Assembly: GCA_905116865.2 (NCBI GenBank)
Contig: CAJHNH020007667.1
Location: 875,212-939,211, forward strand
Direction: 5' to 3'
Source: Candidula unifasciata
Taxonomy: Eukaryota > Mollusca > Gastropoda > Stylommatophora > Geomitridae
Length of the DNA stretch: 64,000 bases
Each line of letters begins with the position of its first letter. Position 1 is the first letter of the stretch. The notes under the pieces were generated by a model. It searched no databases, was not told the DNA's origin, and was given only the letters and a program-made list of their open reading frames with translations. The position numbers and the translations under genes were made by a program. Of this stretch, positions 1-41,618 are shown piece after piece.

Positions 1-1231
1 TCAAAGGAGAGCCACACAAAAATAATGAGTGATTACAGTGTACAGAATAACAGGAAAAAAGTGATATTCAGTACGTGGTTCAATAACCGCACTGTGGGTT
101 AATTCAATTATCCTTACTGACTACTATATACTAGTGACTTTAATTTGTATTTTGTTGTAGTCACTTTACTGACTACTCTCTCTTACTTTCTCGCTCTCCT
201 CTCTCAAACAACACTCGGTGACACACGATGGCAGTATTGGCAGGGCTATTCAACTGGTAGCAGGGTAGCTAGTGAAGGCTTAAACTTAAACTTTAACTTT
301 AACAAGTGAGAAGAATCAGATCAGAACGATCAGCAGAGTGAGATCAAAAACTAATCTTTGTAAGTCAGCTATACTTACTTTCGACTGGTGTTGATGACTG
401 ACCGACTTTAAAATACTTCCAATTAGCTTAGCAAGTGCCATGTTTAGTACAAACGATTTTCACAAATTCAAACAAAAATTCTGCCGTGTCAAATATATTT
501 CATTCTACAAGGACGCAGCCATGATTTCAAGCATTACGTCCCTTTTATCTAACACTGTTTCGATTTGTAAATAAATAATTATAGTTATTAGTACTGAAGG
601 TTTTTAACTACATTATTTTGTAAAAATAACATACTTAAGAGCAACAGAGCTTTTATTCTTACTTTAATGTATTTGAGAAAAACAATATCTAAATTTAAGC
701 TCTTTAAGCTCTATTAGAATGTTGAGAAAATTAAACGATCATGTAATATAACGAAGACTTAGCGGTTGAAAAACAAAACTTGACTAAAAAATATTCCTTT
801 TTGACTTAGCCAAAGTTTAGTCCCGTACTAGAAGAAAGAACACCTGTCTTTATTTAAAAATTTTTTAGGGTGGTGTAGACAGGAGGTCTTGAGCCTGAGA
901 ATATACGGCCTCAAAGTTAATATTTGTTACCTGTCAGAAGGATTTATAATAAATTATATCGAGTTGATCAGTTGATTTACTTAATAAAAGAGCCACTAAT
1001 AACTAATAATAGTAACTAATACTATTCATATTTTATTAAGATGTATTACTAATACTATGGGAGCAAGTCCAAGAGACTGAGACACAGCTCAATCACATAA
1101 TAGTAATAGTAACAGTCACTACGGTTACACTGAGACACCCTGCTTTTACGAAATAACCAGCTGTCCAATGTAGGTGCGTGGTTAAGGTGTTGTTGCTTTA
1201 AGCTCAAAATTTCCAGGAATTCTCCTACTTT

Positions 1232-1299
<68 letters not shown>

Positions 1300-1422
1300 A
1301 AATAAACAGACAATTTAAAATTTGGCACTCATAGAAAGAAGTACATTCTAGAAGAAGCATCATTTAACTGTGAGGTCACCGTAATCTACACATAAGTTGC
1401 AGACCTATACTGAAGCAGCAGT
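1..1422. other. Upstream flank of THUMPD2, no gene seen
   Basis: I see no coding exon on either strand. The region is AT-rich and includes a (TA)n tract at 1234-1295. The THUMPD2 start codon follows at 1423, so the promoter and 5' UTR probably lie here, but I cannot place a TATA box or transcription start with any confidence. Short reading frames inside the TA tract are low-complexity artefacts. Confidence 0.5.
1234..1295. repeat. (TA)n microsatellite
   Basis: About 31 uninterrupted TA dinucleotides about 130 bp upstream of the THUMPD2 start codon. Confidence 0.95.
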
Positions 1423-31415
<29,993 letters not shown>

Positions 31416-31680
31416 TAGTATTCCTTATTAGAGGAGTGGCTGGTCGAGTGACTATAAGCTAGGCTATCAAGCAGAAAACCTAAGGTCAAATCCGCAGTAA
31501 GGGGTTGTTTATCTTGGGGGGGGGGGGGGGACCCTAACTTGTGACTGCACCAGATATGCTGCAGCCCTGAACTTTCAGACTCAAGACCCTCTCTCTAAAA
31601 CGGTTATAAATACAGACCCATACCATTTTTTTTGAAACAATACCTTGTTCACATTCTAAGTGACAATAAAGGTCCCTTTT
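31416..31680 (+). terminator. THUMPD2 3' flank with a candidate poly(A) signal
   Basis: AATAAA at 31665-31670 lies 250 bp after the stop codon. A tRNA-type SINE (31431-31560) and a poly-G run (31517-31530) lie between. The actual cleavage site cannot be seen from DNA alone. Confidence 0.35.
31431..31570 (+). mobile_element. tRNA-derived SINE in THUMPD2 3' flank
   Basis: Head GAGGAGTGGCTGGTCGAGTG with B-box-like AAGGTCAAATCCGCAG; related to 12932-13085. A G14 run interrupts it. Confidence 0.5.
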
Positions 31681-31859
31681 CATGTCTTGGGGTTCATTAT
31701 GCATATTATACTCACCTGATATTTTTATACATAGAGGAACAAACATAAAAGGATGAGGTCAGTATCACACTGGTGGCAATCTTTACTTCTCATGATATTT
31801 CCTGGTAGCAGTTTTTAGGTAAATCAACCTGAGATCCAGGATTAGTTTTTAAAAATTAG

Positions 31860-31950
31860 CCTTGTCAGAGGCAGAATGCTAGCGATCCATTGCAGCCAGT
31901 TTTCTTTGTAGAGACAGCACCTAACTGATTGAGTCGATAAAATGTAGCAA
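31860..31950 (+). mobile_element. LINE 3' end fragment
   Basis: GCGATCCATTGCAGCCAGTT, then GAGACAGCACCTAACTGATT. This matches the last codons of the LINE tail at 51775-52050 (GATCCATTGCAGCCAACCTT...CACCTGATTGACTAACTG). Confidence 0.5.
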
Positions 31951-32023
31951 CTTTGTTTTTTTCTTTAAGTTAATAAAAACTTTGAAGTTGTATATTTTCT
32001 CTTTCACTTTGTTTCCTACCCTG

Positions 32024-32515
32024 ACACACACACACATAACTGACTCAGAAAGCAGGCTGAGGAAGGTCAGGACAGGCATGCTTCATGCAGAGTGGCATGC
32101 TTCACTGTGGAGGACGCGGGTGAGGAGTATTGACTGGATTTTTTCTCCAGTATGTATTGGCCAGTGTGTTGGGAAATGAACAGGCGGACAGACTGGCTGG
32201 CTCTGCACAACTTGGTGGAATACTGATGCATGATAAGGCAGAGGTGGTTAGTGCCTTGTGGGAGAGCGTGTACAGTTCAGAGGAGCAGATGGATCATCAG
32301 TCTGGTGAGATTGGTGCGGGGGGGGGGGGTGTGGGGTGATGAGAGGTTCTGGCAGATGCTCGAGGCTCAGAGGAAGGTCAAGACAGACATTTAATCAGGA
32401 TGCTACTGGCACCATTAGTATCGGAACTTTGCACTGGCTGCTGAAGATGGGGATGGAGCGCTTTTGGAAATGCCTTGAGTGCTGTGATGTCAGTTCTTGA
32501 ATCAACTCAACTCAA
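32024..32515 (+). mobile_element. RNase H LINE tail
   Basis: Very similar to 50371-50825: LRKVRTGMLHAEWHASLWRT, VLGNEQADRLAGSAQLGGIL, then GTLHWLLKMG-like and the end CTTGAATCAACTCAACTCAA. It has a poly-G insertion near 32320 and frameshifts. Confidence 0.7.
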
Positions 32516-33114
32516 CACACACGTGTGCACAGAGATACAGAAACAGACAGATTGTATTTGGCATGTTTCACTTGATAAAAAAGAAGCATAGATAATGTTG
32601 CAGCTATAAAAGGAACTAAGTAAATGTGAAGAGAAAAAGCTAGATTTTGCACTGAAAAATGTGAGGGGTAAAAAAAAAAGTATTCCATGGGCATATCATT
32701 ATTAGACTTAGAAAGAATGATTCACTTCTGCAGATGTTTATTATTGATCATTTCAGTTTGTATGTGAAGCGTGACTCACTGCACACATGCTCTAAGAAAG
32801 ACAAGCTGACTAACAGAGACATCTCTGGAGTCCCACAACACTGGATGTCTTTGAGCCACCAGTTGCTGTACTGGTCAGCTCCCTCCACCTGTCCATTTGA
32901 ACTTGAGGATTGCGTGTTTGAGGCTTGTCCATTCAGTTCTGCATACAGGTTTTTCTTGCTCTGCCAGTTCTCCTCTTTCACTCTACACAGCCATCTAGTA
33001 TTGTTTTAGAGAGGCCAGTAGATCCTGTTACCTGTTTGTTCCTCTGCATTTTCCTTCTTTTGACTGTAGTTAAAGGAGTTAAAAGAGGTTCCTAACTGCG
33101 AGTGTGTTGAGTGA

Positions 33115-33300
33115 TCTTCTATTTCTTCTCAGCGTTCACTGGCTGTAAACTCCATTGAAAAGTTCTGGTTTTTCATCAGCTTCTTGACTTTGGTCTTTTT
33201 CCAGAACTTGAGTTTTGTGTGGGCATAAATTTTACAGATCTGGCTTACTTGTATGCAGACTGTTGGTTCCTCGCCTCTTAGGCAGATACACTCTAAAGGA
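33115..33300 (-). mobile_element. SINE-like repeat, (GAA)-tail family, copy 6 (truncated)
   Basis: Inverted, from TTCTTCTCAGCGTTCACTGG to CTCTTAGGCAGATACACTCT; the head is missing. Confidence 0.6.
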
Positions 33301-33799
33301 TGTTGAGTGATGATACAGCAAACTTCATCATTTGTGATGTGGTCTGTATATGATGTATCCAAGATCTTTAGAAAAGATCTCACTTCCGCTGGTTAGATGT
33401 TTTTTTTTTTCAAGAATGGATGTTAAGGTCCACGTTTTACAACCTTGTATAAAGGTACAACAGAGGCATAATGTAAAAAAAAAAAAATAATATTTATTAT
33501 TTTTCACCTGAGTAGATTATACATACCCAAAAAATTTTCATTGCAAATCAGACATAAAGAGAGAATATACATATTACCCAAAAATAAGTGTTTCATTGTA
33601 AATCAGAGTAGATAAACAGAGAACCAAAATGAATCACATAACAAATTATGAGTAATACATGTAATTTATAATTAACAAAAACTAGCTAAATGTATAATCA
33701 TCATTGCCAATAGAAATAATGCTTTCTCTGTCCACCCGGTTAACATGTGAGTGTATAAGATACTAATGCCTGGAAACATTCTTGCTTGTGAAACACTGT

Positions 33800-34055
33800 T
33801 TTCCTACACATATTTTCCTGGTGTAGGCTCCAGGGCCCCATTGTGTGTGTGTGTGGGGGGGGGGGACATCAACCCCCCCAACATGCATGTTGGAAAAGTC
33901 TAATTAGGGGTGTTTTCTTTAAAGTCAAAGTGCATCTGCCTGAGAGTGGAGGTACTAACAGTCTGCACATACAAAAAGACATCAGTAAAATGGATGTACA
34001 GGCAAAACTCAATTTCAGGAACAAGACCAAAGTCCAAAAGCGGAAAAACTAGGGA
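33800..34055 (+). mobile_element. SINE-like repeat, (GAA)-tail family, copy 7
   Basis: Covers GTAGGCTCCAGGGCCCCATT through ATGTTGGAAAAGTCTAATTA and GTGCATCTGCCTGAGAGTGG to AAGTCCAAAAGCGGAAAAAC. A GT/poly-G tract at 33843-33865 interrupts the head. Confidence 0.6.
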
Positions 34056-34399
34056 CAACTCTATGAACTTTGAAAAAGTATTAAACTGTGACCTATACAA
34101 TAAGAACAGATTTAGAACTAAAATTTTGTGATATTTTTCACTTGTTTGTATTCTTACAAAATTTAGGTTTCATGTTTCATTTTCAATTTACAAAAAAAAA
34201 AAAAAATGGTTTTAATGTCAGATCTACAACAGATTATGACATGCTTAAAAAATGTCCCCATATTGTCCTCCAAGAACTTAAGCTAAATAAGGCATGAACA
34301 ATCAAAATATGTTTTCAAAATGAACTAGTGATGCATGTGGTAGTATCAGGACCAGGCTCTCATCAGTCAAGACCTTTCCACATTTCTCTATACTTATCT

Positions 34400-34495
34400 T
34401 AGAAACAGGTCCTGGGATATAACCAGGCTTCAGAAGTGGACAGACAACCAGAACTTTAAACCAGAGTTTACAGCTGGTGAATGTGAAAACCAGAA
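34400..34495 (+). mobile_element. SINE-like repeat, (GAA)-tail family, tail fragment
   Basis: GCTTCAGAAGTGGACAGACA, ACCAGAACTTTAAACCAGAG and TTACAGCTGGTGAATG correspond to the last third of the family. Confidence 0.5.
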
Positions 34496-35117
34496 AATGG
34501 GCGACACGGCAACATGACATGAAACTTGTGAGACTTTGCTCCTAAATCCAAGAGAAAATGTCACAATTTGATTATCAACAGCTGTTCTTGACAAACTTTT
34601 TATTATTTGCAACTCTGTTGTGAACAGAAACAACACAGCACAATGTCCAAACAAATAAATTTTCAATAAAAGATCTGTTTGATTATGTAATTTATGTATG
34701 TTTAAGGTCTATACAGGAATGTACAAGAGAGGGGGAGAAGCCAAACTCAGAACTACTGCTTATAAAAAAACACTAAAGAGAGGCTTTTATTAAGTGTTGT
34801 ACAAATAGAGGCCATTTATTAAAGCAGTCACATTTAAGATTTTTTTTTATTTCACACCTGACAGATAAAAATTCCCTTGTCTTACCAAAGATTATAACTT
34901 GGGCCGTCTGACGTTGCAGACCAAAAATGTCCACCCATTGGCTAAATTTCTCTTTCCAGGTCAATGAAATCCTGCCTGCATTCATAATGCTAGTAGTAAA
35001 GGAGCTGTTTCATGCTTTTGGTGCATTAGGCTTACAGTGATAGATCCATGTTTTATAGACCGATTATTACTTTTGTGTGTATAGACCGATTATCACTTTT
35101 GTGGCAATTCACAGATG

Positions 35118-35360
35118 TCATGGAGTCTCACTCAGTCTCTGAAGAAGAAGATGAGAGCTTTTGAACTTAAATGCTAAGGACAATTTTTTAGAATACTGGG
35201 GACCACGAAGAGGAAAAACAGCAGTATTCTGCAGAACCTGAATGTCAAGGTGAAGTGGCTCGTAAACAGCATCCTCTCCTGAAAGATGGGTATTCTGGAC
35301 CTGTCATGCGCCATGTTGGTCTGGGGTGAACTCAGATGGAAGGTGCGGTTTCCAGAAAAT
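35118..35360 (+). mobile_element. LINE C-terminal relic
   Basis: Reads LKKKMRAFELKC, then a decayed LGTTKRKNSSILQNLNVKVK segment and a GMLF-type segment. This is the RLRAFETKCLRKLLRI...VKRRKL region of LINE C-termini with stops. A related piece is at 56180-56480. Confidence 0.4.
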
Positions 35361-35519
35361 GATGTAGAGGTCAACTTCAGCATAGGTTGGATATAGGATA
35401 AAGAAGATATATTAGCTATGAAAGCACATAGGGCTGGAGAACTGGCTGTAAAGGACTTGCTGACTGACTGAATTGTCACTTGATCAGTGATGTGGTCAAC
35501 ATCACATGAGCCATTTTTG

Positions 35520-36395
35520 TTTTCCAGGACATTCTTCTTCTTCTTCAGCATTCCGAACCCTTGAGGTTCATTACAAATATCACCCGCCTCCACTCATCTC
35601 TCTTGTTGGCCTTCTTCTTCAACATTCTGAGCCCTTGAGGTTCATTGCTGCAGATATCACCAGCTTCCATTCATCTCTCTTGTTGGCCTTCTTCTTCAAC
35701 ATTCCGAGCCCTTGAGGTTCATTGCTGCTAATATCACCCGCCTCAATTCATCTCTCTTGTTGGCCTTCTTTTTCTTCAGCATTCCGAGCCCTTGAGGTTC
35801 ATTGCTGCAGATATCACCCGCCTCCATTCATCTCTCTTGTTGGCCTTCTTCTTCAGCATTCCGAGCCCTTGAGGTTCATTGCTGCAGATATCACCCGCCT
35901 CCACTCATCTCTCTCGTTGGCCTTCTTCTTTAACATTCCGAGCCCTTGAGGTTCATTGCTGCAGATATCACCAGCCTCCATTCATCTCTCTTGTTGGCCT
36001 TCTTCTTCAGCATTCTGAGCCCTTGAGGTTCATTGCTACAGATATCACCAGCCTCCATTCATCTTTCTTGTTGGCCTTCTTCAACATTCCGAGCCCTTGA
36101 GGTTCATTGCTGCAGATATCACCCGCCTCCACTCATCTCTCTTGTTGGCCTTCTTCTTCAGCATTCCGAGCCCTTGAGGTTCATTGCTGCAGATATCACC
36201 CGCCTCCAATTATCTCTCTTGTTGGCCTTTTTCTTCAGCATTCCGAGCCCTTGAGGTTCATTGCTGCAGATATCACCCGCCTCCACTCATCTCTCTGGTT
36301 GGCCTTCTTCTTCAGCATTCCGAGCCCTTGAGGTTCATTGCTGCAGATATCACCCGCCTCCATTCATCTCTCTGTTTGGCCTTCTCTTTCCAGTT
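35520..36395. repeat. 77-bp minisatellite, about 11 units
   Basis: Unit CTTCTTCTTCAGCATTCCGA + GCCCTTGAGGTTCATTGCTG + CAGATATCACCCGCCTCCAT + TCATCTCTCTTGTTGGC. A single-copy homologue is at 47400-47480. The right end runs into unique sequence (36380-36480) that resembles the LINE remnant at 47760-47900. The period produces repeated overlapping false frames. Confidence 0.95.
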
Positions 36396-36559
36396 GGTGA
36401 CACCAAGTGCTTGCAGGTATCTCTAGATATATCTCTATCGTCTTCTTGGTCTGCCTCATGGTCTACGACCATTCATCTCCCTTGTGTTTACAGTTTTTAA
36501 CCTCTCTGTCATCTGACATTCTCTCAATTTGCCCCAGTCATTTCAACCTATTAGCCAAT

Positions 36560-37430
36560 GATCAGTGGTGATTTAAACAAATTATGAATTTCCTTGTTGC
36601 TTCTCACTCTCCCCCACCTTTGTTAAACATCATCTCATCACGAAACAGGTATCTAAGCCTTGCAGGCCATTACCTGGTACCAATTTTAGCCTGAACCGAC
36701 CCGGAGCCAAGGTCAGTTTAAGAAATAAATGAATAAATTCATAAAGGTAATAACACTACCTGCCGATGTGGTGTTTCATCTTCAAACCAGTTGCCTGGAT
36801 AACTGTGTCTTTAACTTTTTTTTTTTTTTTTGGTATTCTTTCGCTTGGAACACTTGACTGATCATACAAATTCCCTCAACAAATACACTTCACATACTAG
36901 ACAACCCTACAGAAATGTGTGTAATACTCAATTTATACAGATATCAAATGATGAGTACAAATTATCTTCTACAATTATATAAGGTACTCAAAAGTGGGTA
37001 CCATCAGCCCCCCGGCTGCTTATGATTACACTGGATTACACTGGCCACATGGAATAGCTGTACATGTCATTGTATGTCAGTCAAGTGTCAATGCTAGTAT
37101 TCTTGCGAGTGAAGACATCTTTTGAGTGAAAATTATACTATACAATGCTACGACAATTTGATTGAACTTTTTTTTTTGAAAGCACATATGTGACTACTGT
37201 TCAAGTCTGTACACATATCTTTGTCAGATTCTGTATTTTCTGTACACAAAACAGCTGACAACAAAAACCATAACATCTGATTATAACTTTGCTTCCACAT
37301 CCTTATATAAAACTAAGCAGTATGCAATAAAACACATACAAGTATATACATCAAATACTGAGATCTCATTAAAAGCTGCTTTTTCTTCTTTCAAAATAAA
37401 TGTTATAAAACATGTACACACCACTATCAA
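36560..37430. other. Intergenic sequence with little recognised
   Basis: AT-rich. 36650-36720 contains an inverted SINE body fragment (GCCATTACCTGGTACCAATT; CGGAGCCAAGGTCAG). A poly-T tract lies at about 36815-36832. Nothing else recognised. Confidence 0.4.
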
Positions 37431-37621
37431 ACTCATGCAATCAGTCTTTACAGGAGGTCACTGTCAGATAATCACTATCATCACCGCCTGCCAGAGATAC
37501 CCTAAACTGTCTTCAGGTTCCCTGCCTCGTGACATGTATATCTCTAATGTCATATGTCCCTGTTGTTTTGGTGATTACATAGGCCATACCTTCCATAACT
37601 GTTCTTTCCACTATAGTAAGT

Positions 37622-37915
37622 AATGATCCCTTTTCATGCCTTTAGGCCCATCGAGTATATGGGAACAGCACCCATATTTTTACAGACCAATCAGCACTTG
37701 GTGGGTAATGTGGTCAGCATTACGTCGGCCATCATTACTTCCCCAGGACAAACATCCTGCTACCCATTTCAGGCTGCGTCGACCTGTGACACCCCATACC
37801 ATGAAAAAGATCCACGCAGCCAGCAGCTGGTTTTGATCACGGTATGTTGGAATGACAAGTCGTACTCGCAACGCCTTCGCCAAGGACACCGCTTCAAGCC
37901 ACTATGATGTCTTAT
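37622..37915 (-). mobile_element. SINE/retroposon, inverse of the 3845-4115 element
   Basis: Nearly full-length inverted copy: AGCACTTGGTGGGTAATGTG, TACCCATTTCAGGCTGCGTC, CCCCATACCATGAAAAAGAT and TCGCAACGCCTTCGCCAAGG. Confidence 0.65.
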
Positions 37916-38234
37916 AATAGCAAAGTATTTCAGTTTCTCAGACTTGATGCTGTTTATATATGTTGGTGTGTATATATCTGTATGTGCGTATATATATATA
38001 TCTGATATAAATAAAAGGGAACAGATATATCCATTCTAATACTGGTTATAACATGTAATTAAACACAATGTTTTTAATCATACTGTACTGCTTATAGTTT
38101 TAGAATATAAAGTTTTCATCAATATTTTAAAGAATGACAAAATGAACAATGAGGACATCATGAACAATTGTAACTTATTATAAATGCTTGTGCTCTGTGG
38201 TTTTGAGGTTAGTGAAATACCTTCACAGTCTAAT

Positions 38235-38430
38235 CCTTGATGTTTGCCAGGGTTCGAACTCCAGTGGTGGGTGGTGCAGAGAACGATCATTCTCATGGCT
38301 TTCTGACAAGTTATATGAGAGTCGCCACATGGAATAGATTTGAGCCTTACCACGTAATATTCCCATACTAGCAGTGGATATATCACAGTCAACCTTCACT
38401 GTGGAGAAGGCACAATGTCTTTTCAATAAA
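38235..38430 (+). mobile_element. Interspersed repeat family R2, copy 2
   Basis: Aligned with 18500-18760. Begins with a B-box-like CCAGGGTTCGAACTCC and ends CAACCTTCACTGTGGAGAAG. Confidence 0.5.
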
Positions 38431-38684
38431 TGCTTGCACATCAAAACAAAGCTAGTCATATAGCTGTGGCACTGATAATTGCACTTATTGTTACAGCAGT
38501 TTACTGAGTGTGAAATACTTTCACTGTACATCAAACTTTGGCCGAAATACTGGCAATTCTAAAAACAATTTCTCTACAAAGCCCTATGTTGTAGGCTTCA
38601 TAGTCAGATGTACAAGCACAGATTAATGTATTCATAAATGAACTATATTATATAAGATACAAAAATCACCATACATTTATCCCA

Positions 38685-38912
38685 CACCAGGACACGCATA
38701 GTGGTGCCCCAGGACACACTGGTACCCCAGGACATGAGATTGTGCACCAGGACACACACATGAAGTTGCACCAGGACACACAAAGTGATGTACCAGGACA
38801 CACAGTAGTGCCCCAGGACATGTGACTGTGCCCCAGGACACGTTACTGTGCACCAGGACACACATAGTGATGTACCAGGACATGTGATGGTGCACCAGGA
38901 CCAGGGCATAAA
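38685..38912. repeat. Irregular CCAGGACACAC minisatellite
   Basis: About 11 units of 18-24 bp built on CACCAGGACACACATAGTG with alternating CCCCAGGACATGTGACTGTG units. Confidence 0.85.
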
Positions 38913-38989
38913 CTGGTCAAGCCTATCTACACCTCTGTGGACATCCTAGAAACAGGTTTCCAACCAGGAGTCTGGCCACTGTAAAAAGG

Positions 38990-39405
38990 ATCAATCTTCC
39001 ATTTAAAGTAGGCGGGCACTGCTTGAGAGGCAAGGAACCAATAGTCTGCACCCAAATAAGCCACACCTGTAAAATGGAGTTGCATAAGCCACACCTGTAA
39101 AATGGAGTTGCATGCAATACACAAGTCCTGAAACAAGGCCAAGTCCAGAAGTAGACGACACCATCCAGAAGTGGATGACACCATCCAGAAGTGGATGACA
39201 CCATCCAGAAGTGGATGACACCATCCAGAAGTGGATGACACCATCCAGAAGTGGATGACACCATCCAGAAGTAGACGACACCATCCAGAAGTGGATGACA
39301 CCATCCAGAAGTAGACGACACCATCCAGAAGTGGATGACACCATCCAGAAGTAGACGACACCAACCAGGACTTTCCGTTAGAGTTTATAACTGCTGAATG
39401 CTAAA
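38990..39405 (+). mobile_element. SINE-like (GAA)-family copy with internal tandem expansions
   Basis: The body GGAACCAATAGTCTGCACCC, AAGTCCTGAAACAAGGCC and the tail AGTTTATAACTGCTGAATGC belong to the family. Two internal expansions are present: a 28-bp duplication at 39058-39113 and a 20-bp array (GGATGACACCATCCAGAAGT) of about 11 units at about 39150-39362. Confidence 0.8.
39150..39362. repeat. 20-bp minisatellite inside a SINE copy
   Basis: Units GTGGATGACACCATCCAGAA and GTAGACGACACCATCCAGAA alternate irregularly. It replaces the single GTGGATGAACAACCAGAAC segment of normal family copies. Confidence 0.95.
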
Positions 39406-39684
39406 AAGATACAGACAGTGACGAAACACTGACAAAATTGTGCAGCCTTTTTGTAACAACATTATAGCAGATAAAGGCCCAACATGACCACTACATCCAA
39501 CAATAGCTCTTCACATCTTTGATAAATATGAAATCATTACTAATGTAAGATTCTAGAAAATTCTATCACAAAATTTGTAAACCTTGATTGAAACTACTCA
39601 GTTCCACTATAATTCTCAATGCCAATGTTTGTGCCAGGTACCTGTGGAGCACTATCTCTAATCCTTTCCATTTAATAATGGGGT

Positions 39685-39885
39685 TCTCTGTGGTCAAGCC
39701 GTTCGCCTCATACTCTGAAAATCTTGGGTTCATTTCACTCCAGGATTGCAATTTTTAAGGCGACCCATGGGGGTAATTCCTGGAGCTACAGAGTTCATGC
39801 TTTGTGCAATGCCCTCAGCAAGCAGCTAGTTATTCTGCAGAGAGAGGCAAGTCATGGGATAACCCTAGGTAATAAAATCACTCCT
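39685..39885 (+). mobile_element. tRNA-derived SINE, family S2, copy 2
   Basis: Head TCTCTGTGGTCAAGCCGTTC with B-box-like TTGGGTTCATTTCACTCC. Body AATTCCTGGAGCTACAGAGT and AGTTATTCTGCAGAGAGAGG. Confidence 0.65.
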
Positions 39886-40227
39886 CTCGACTTTGATTCT
39901 CATTTAATGAAATTTGACAATAATGGCATACTCACTAAGATCAGTAGCCACAACCTCAAAATACTAACCTATCAACATCAGAAACAATACAAAGCATCTG
40001 TACCACTTTACGGCAGACACAAGCCCCACATGATCATTACAACCCAACAATAACCGATCACAACTTAACAAATAGAAATCTCCATGAAATCAATCCTCCC
40101 AACATAAAATTATATACATCTATCACAAAATCTTGTAAATCTCGACTTACTACACTGCATAGGCCAGGATTAGCCAACATGTCAACCGCGGACCAGTAGT
40201 CGATCATTAAACCGGTGGAAGTAGCCT

Positions 40228-40800
40228 GTGTCTTCTCCTCTGGCTCTGTTATCACCGTATCTGTATAACACTGCTGTCTGTACACAAGCGCTTGCCTGGC
40301 TTGAAACACAAAAATACACCCGCGTGTGTATACTCAGTGATTCAATGAGTATGATCCGGAGGGTTCAGGCAGGTTCAGTGCGAAGACAATGGCTTGAATC
40401 ATTACAGAAGTCCACTGTTCGTGGAGTCACCTTTATTTTTGTTCCGGGACACGCAGGCGTCGATGGAAATGAAAGAGCTGACAGGTTGGCTGGATCCGCT
40501 ATCACTACCGACGGTCAGCCTATGGATCATGCTGATATTATCAATGCCCTCAGAGAAATGGGAAGAATAGAGGACTTTGGTGGCAGTGAATCCACATCAC
40601 TCGCCAGAATGGCAGACTTGGGAATTAAGATCGGCACAGCAAAAAACGAGACGCACACCAGCTACGCCAGAAGACTTGTTAATCAACATAGAACTGGTAC
40701 TATTAGCCATCGGACGTTGGGGTTCATACTGAGGGGAGGATCTGAGCACCTATGGACATGTCCGGAGTGCAATGAGGATAACCCAACTAACTAACTAACT
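40228..40800 (+). mobile_element. RNase H LINE tail, best preserved
   Basis: An intact 188-codon frame covers the C-terminal half of an RNase H domain and the ORF end: ALAWLETQKYTRVCILSDS with a catalytic-type Asp, FVPGHAGVDGNERADRLAGS with the final Asp motif, then GTISHRTLGFILRGGSEHLW and CPECNED. The 3' tail is (AACT)n at 40780-40804. It is 5' truncated, so this is a retroposed fragment and not a host gene. It is a different subfamily from 26060, 32024 and 50371. Confidence 0.8.
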
Positions 40801-41139
40801 AACTGCTGTCTGTTTCATATTTTCTATATCATGTCTCCAACCTGAGAGGTAAGGGGGAGCACACAGGCAGGTTTCAAGAGGGTTTAAACAATTCTAAAAG
40901 TAAGTTAATTTGTACTTGTAATAATCCATTATACTTACATTTTGTTGAATTTAATTCTAAATTTTAAAACTATTTATTAAACAAAACGACAAGGACATTT
41001 TTGTTTTCATGAGGAGTTTGTACATCTACCATTTAAAATCTAATTAATATGATAACACATGCATTCAATTATAAATTAAGAACATATTCTGACCACAACA
41101 TATCTCCATACTTTATATTCTCTTGTTTGTGATGAGGTG

Positions 41140-41601
41140 CTGTGCATGGTCTTCACGATTACATGGTGGCAAGCAGAAAGTCCGTGCAACAAGGGACAGC
41201 ACGAGATACTTGTGCCTAGTCGAGGAAGCGAGGGAAAGCCCGAGCTAGCCTCGTGGTCAGTCGATCATGAGAAGTCAGAGTAGACGGTTGTAGTATTGGA
41301 AGACGTAGTCTTTATGTTGCGCAAATGTTTAATGTTTGAATATGTCGCGAGTGCTAAAGTGTAAATAATGTTTGAATATGTGAAATAAATGGACGAGAAT
41401 AAACTGACAGAATGTACCAAGAAGACGAGCAGCGTTTGTGTTGTCAACCCTAGACGTTAAAGTTGGTGTAAATCTAGGTTCATGTCAAGTCTACGTCAAG
41501 GTTCAGTTCAAGCAGACCACGATTCATTCTAGGTTGAATCACGAGTCATTCCAAGTGAAGCTTCGAGTTATTACAAGTCTACCTCTTTGACTTATTACAA
41601 G
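41140..41601 (+). mobile_element. Candidate LTR of a retroelement
   Basis: GC-richer than its surroundings. It contains AATAAA at about 41382-41396 and ends TTATTACAAG directly before a primer-binding-site motif. The left boundary is uncertain, and no second LTR copy was found by eye, so the assignment rests mainly on the primer site. Confidence 0.4.
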
Positions 41602-41618
41602 TGGGGGCTCGTCCGGGA
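41602..41618 (+). promoter_or_regulatory. Primer binding site, tRNA-Pro type
   Basis: TGGGGGCTCGTCCGGGA is complementary to the 3' end of tRNA-Pro including CCA, the form used as a reverse-transcription primer site by many LTR retroelements. A 17-nt match is unlikely by chance. Confidence 0.65.

Noticed and set aside
1055..1363. A 102-codon frame across the TA tract
   Set aside because: It is driven by (TA)n reading as IYIYIY; no family similarity and no splice or start context.
38923..39364. A - strand frame with repeated WMVSSTSGWCHPLLDG
   Set aside because: The 20-bp array inside a SINE-like repeat; no gene context.
40228..40800. A host ribonuclease H gene
   Set aside because: The frame begins inside the domain, lacks its first catalytic part, and ends in a retrotransposon-type CCHC-like end with an AACT tail; it is a LINE tail.
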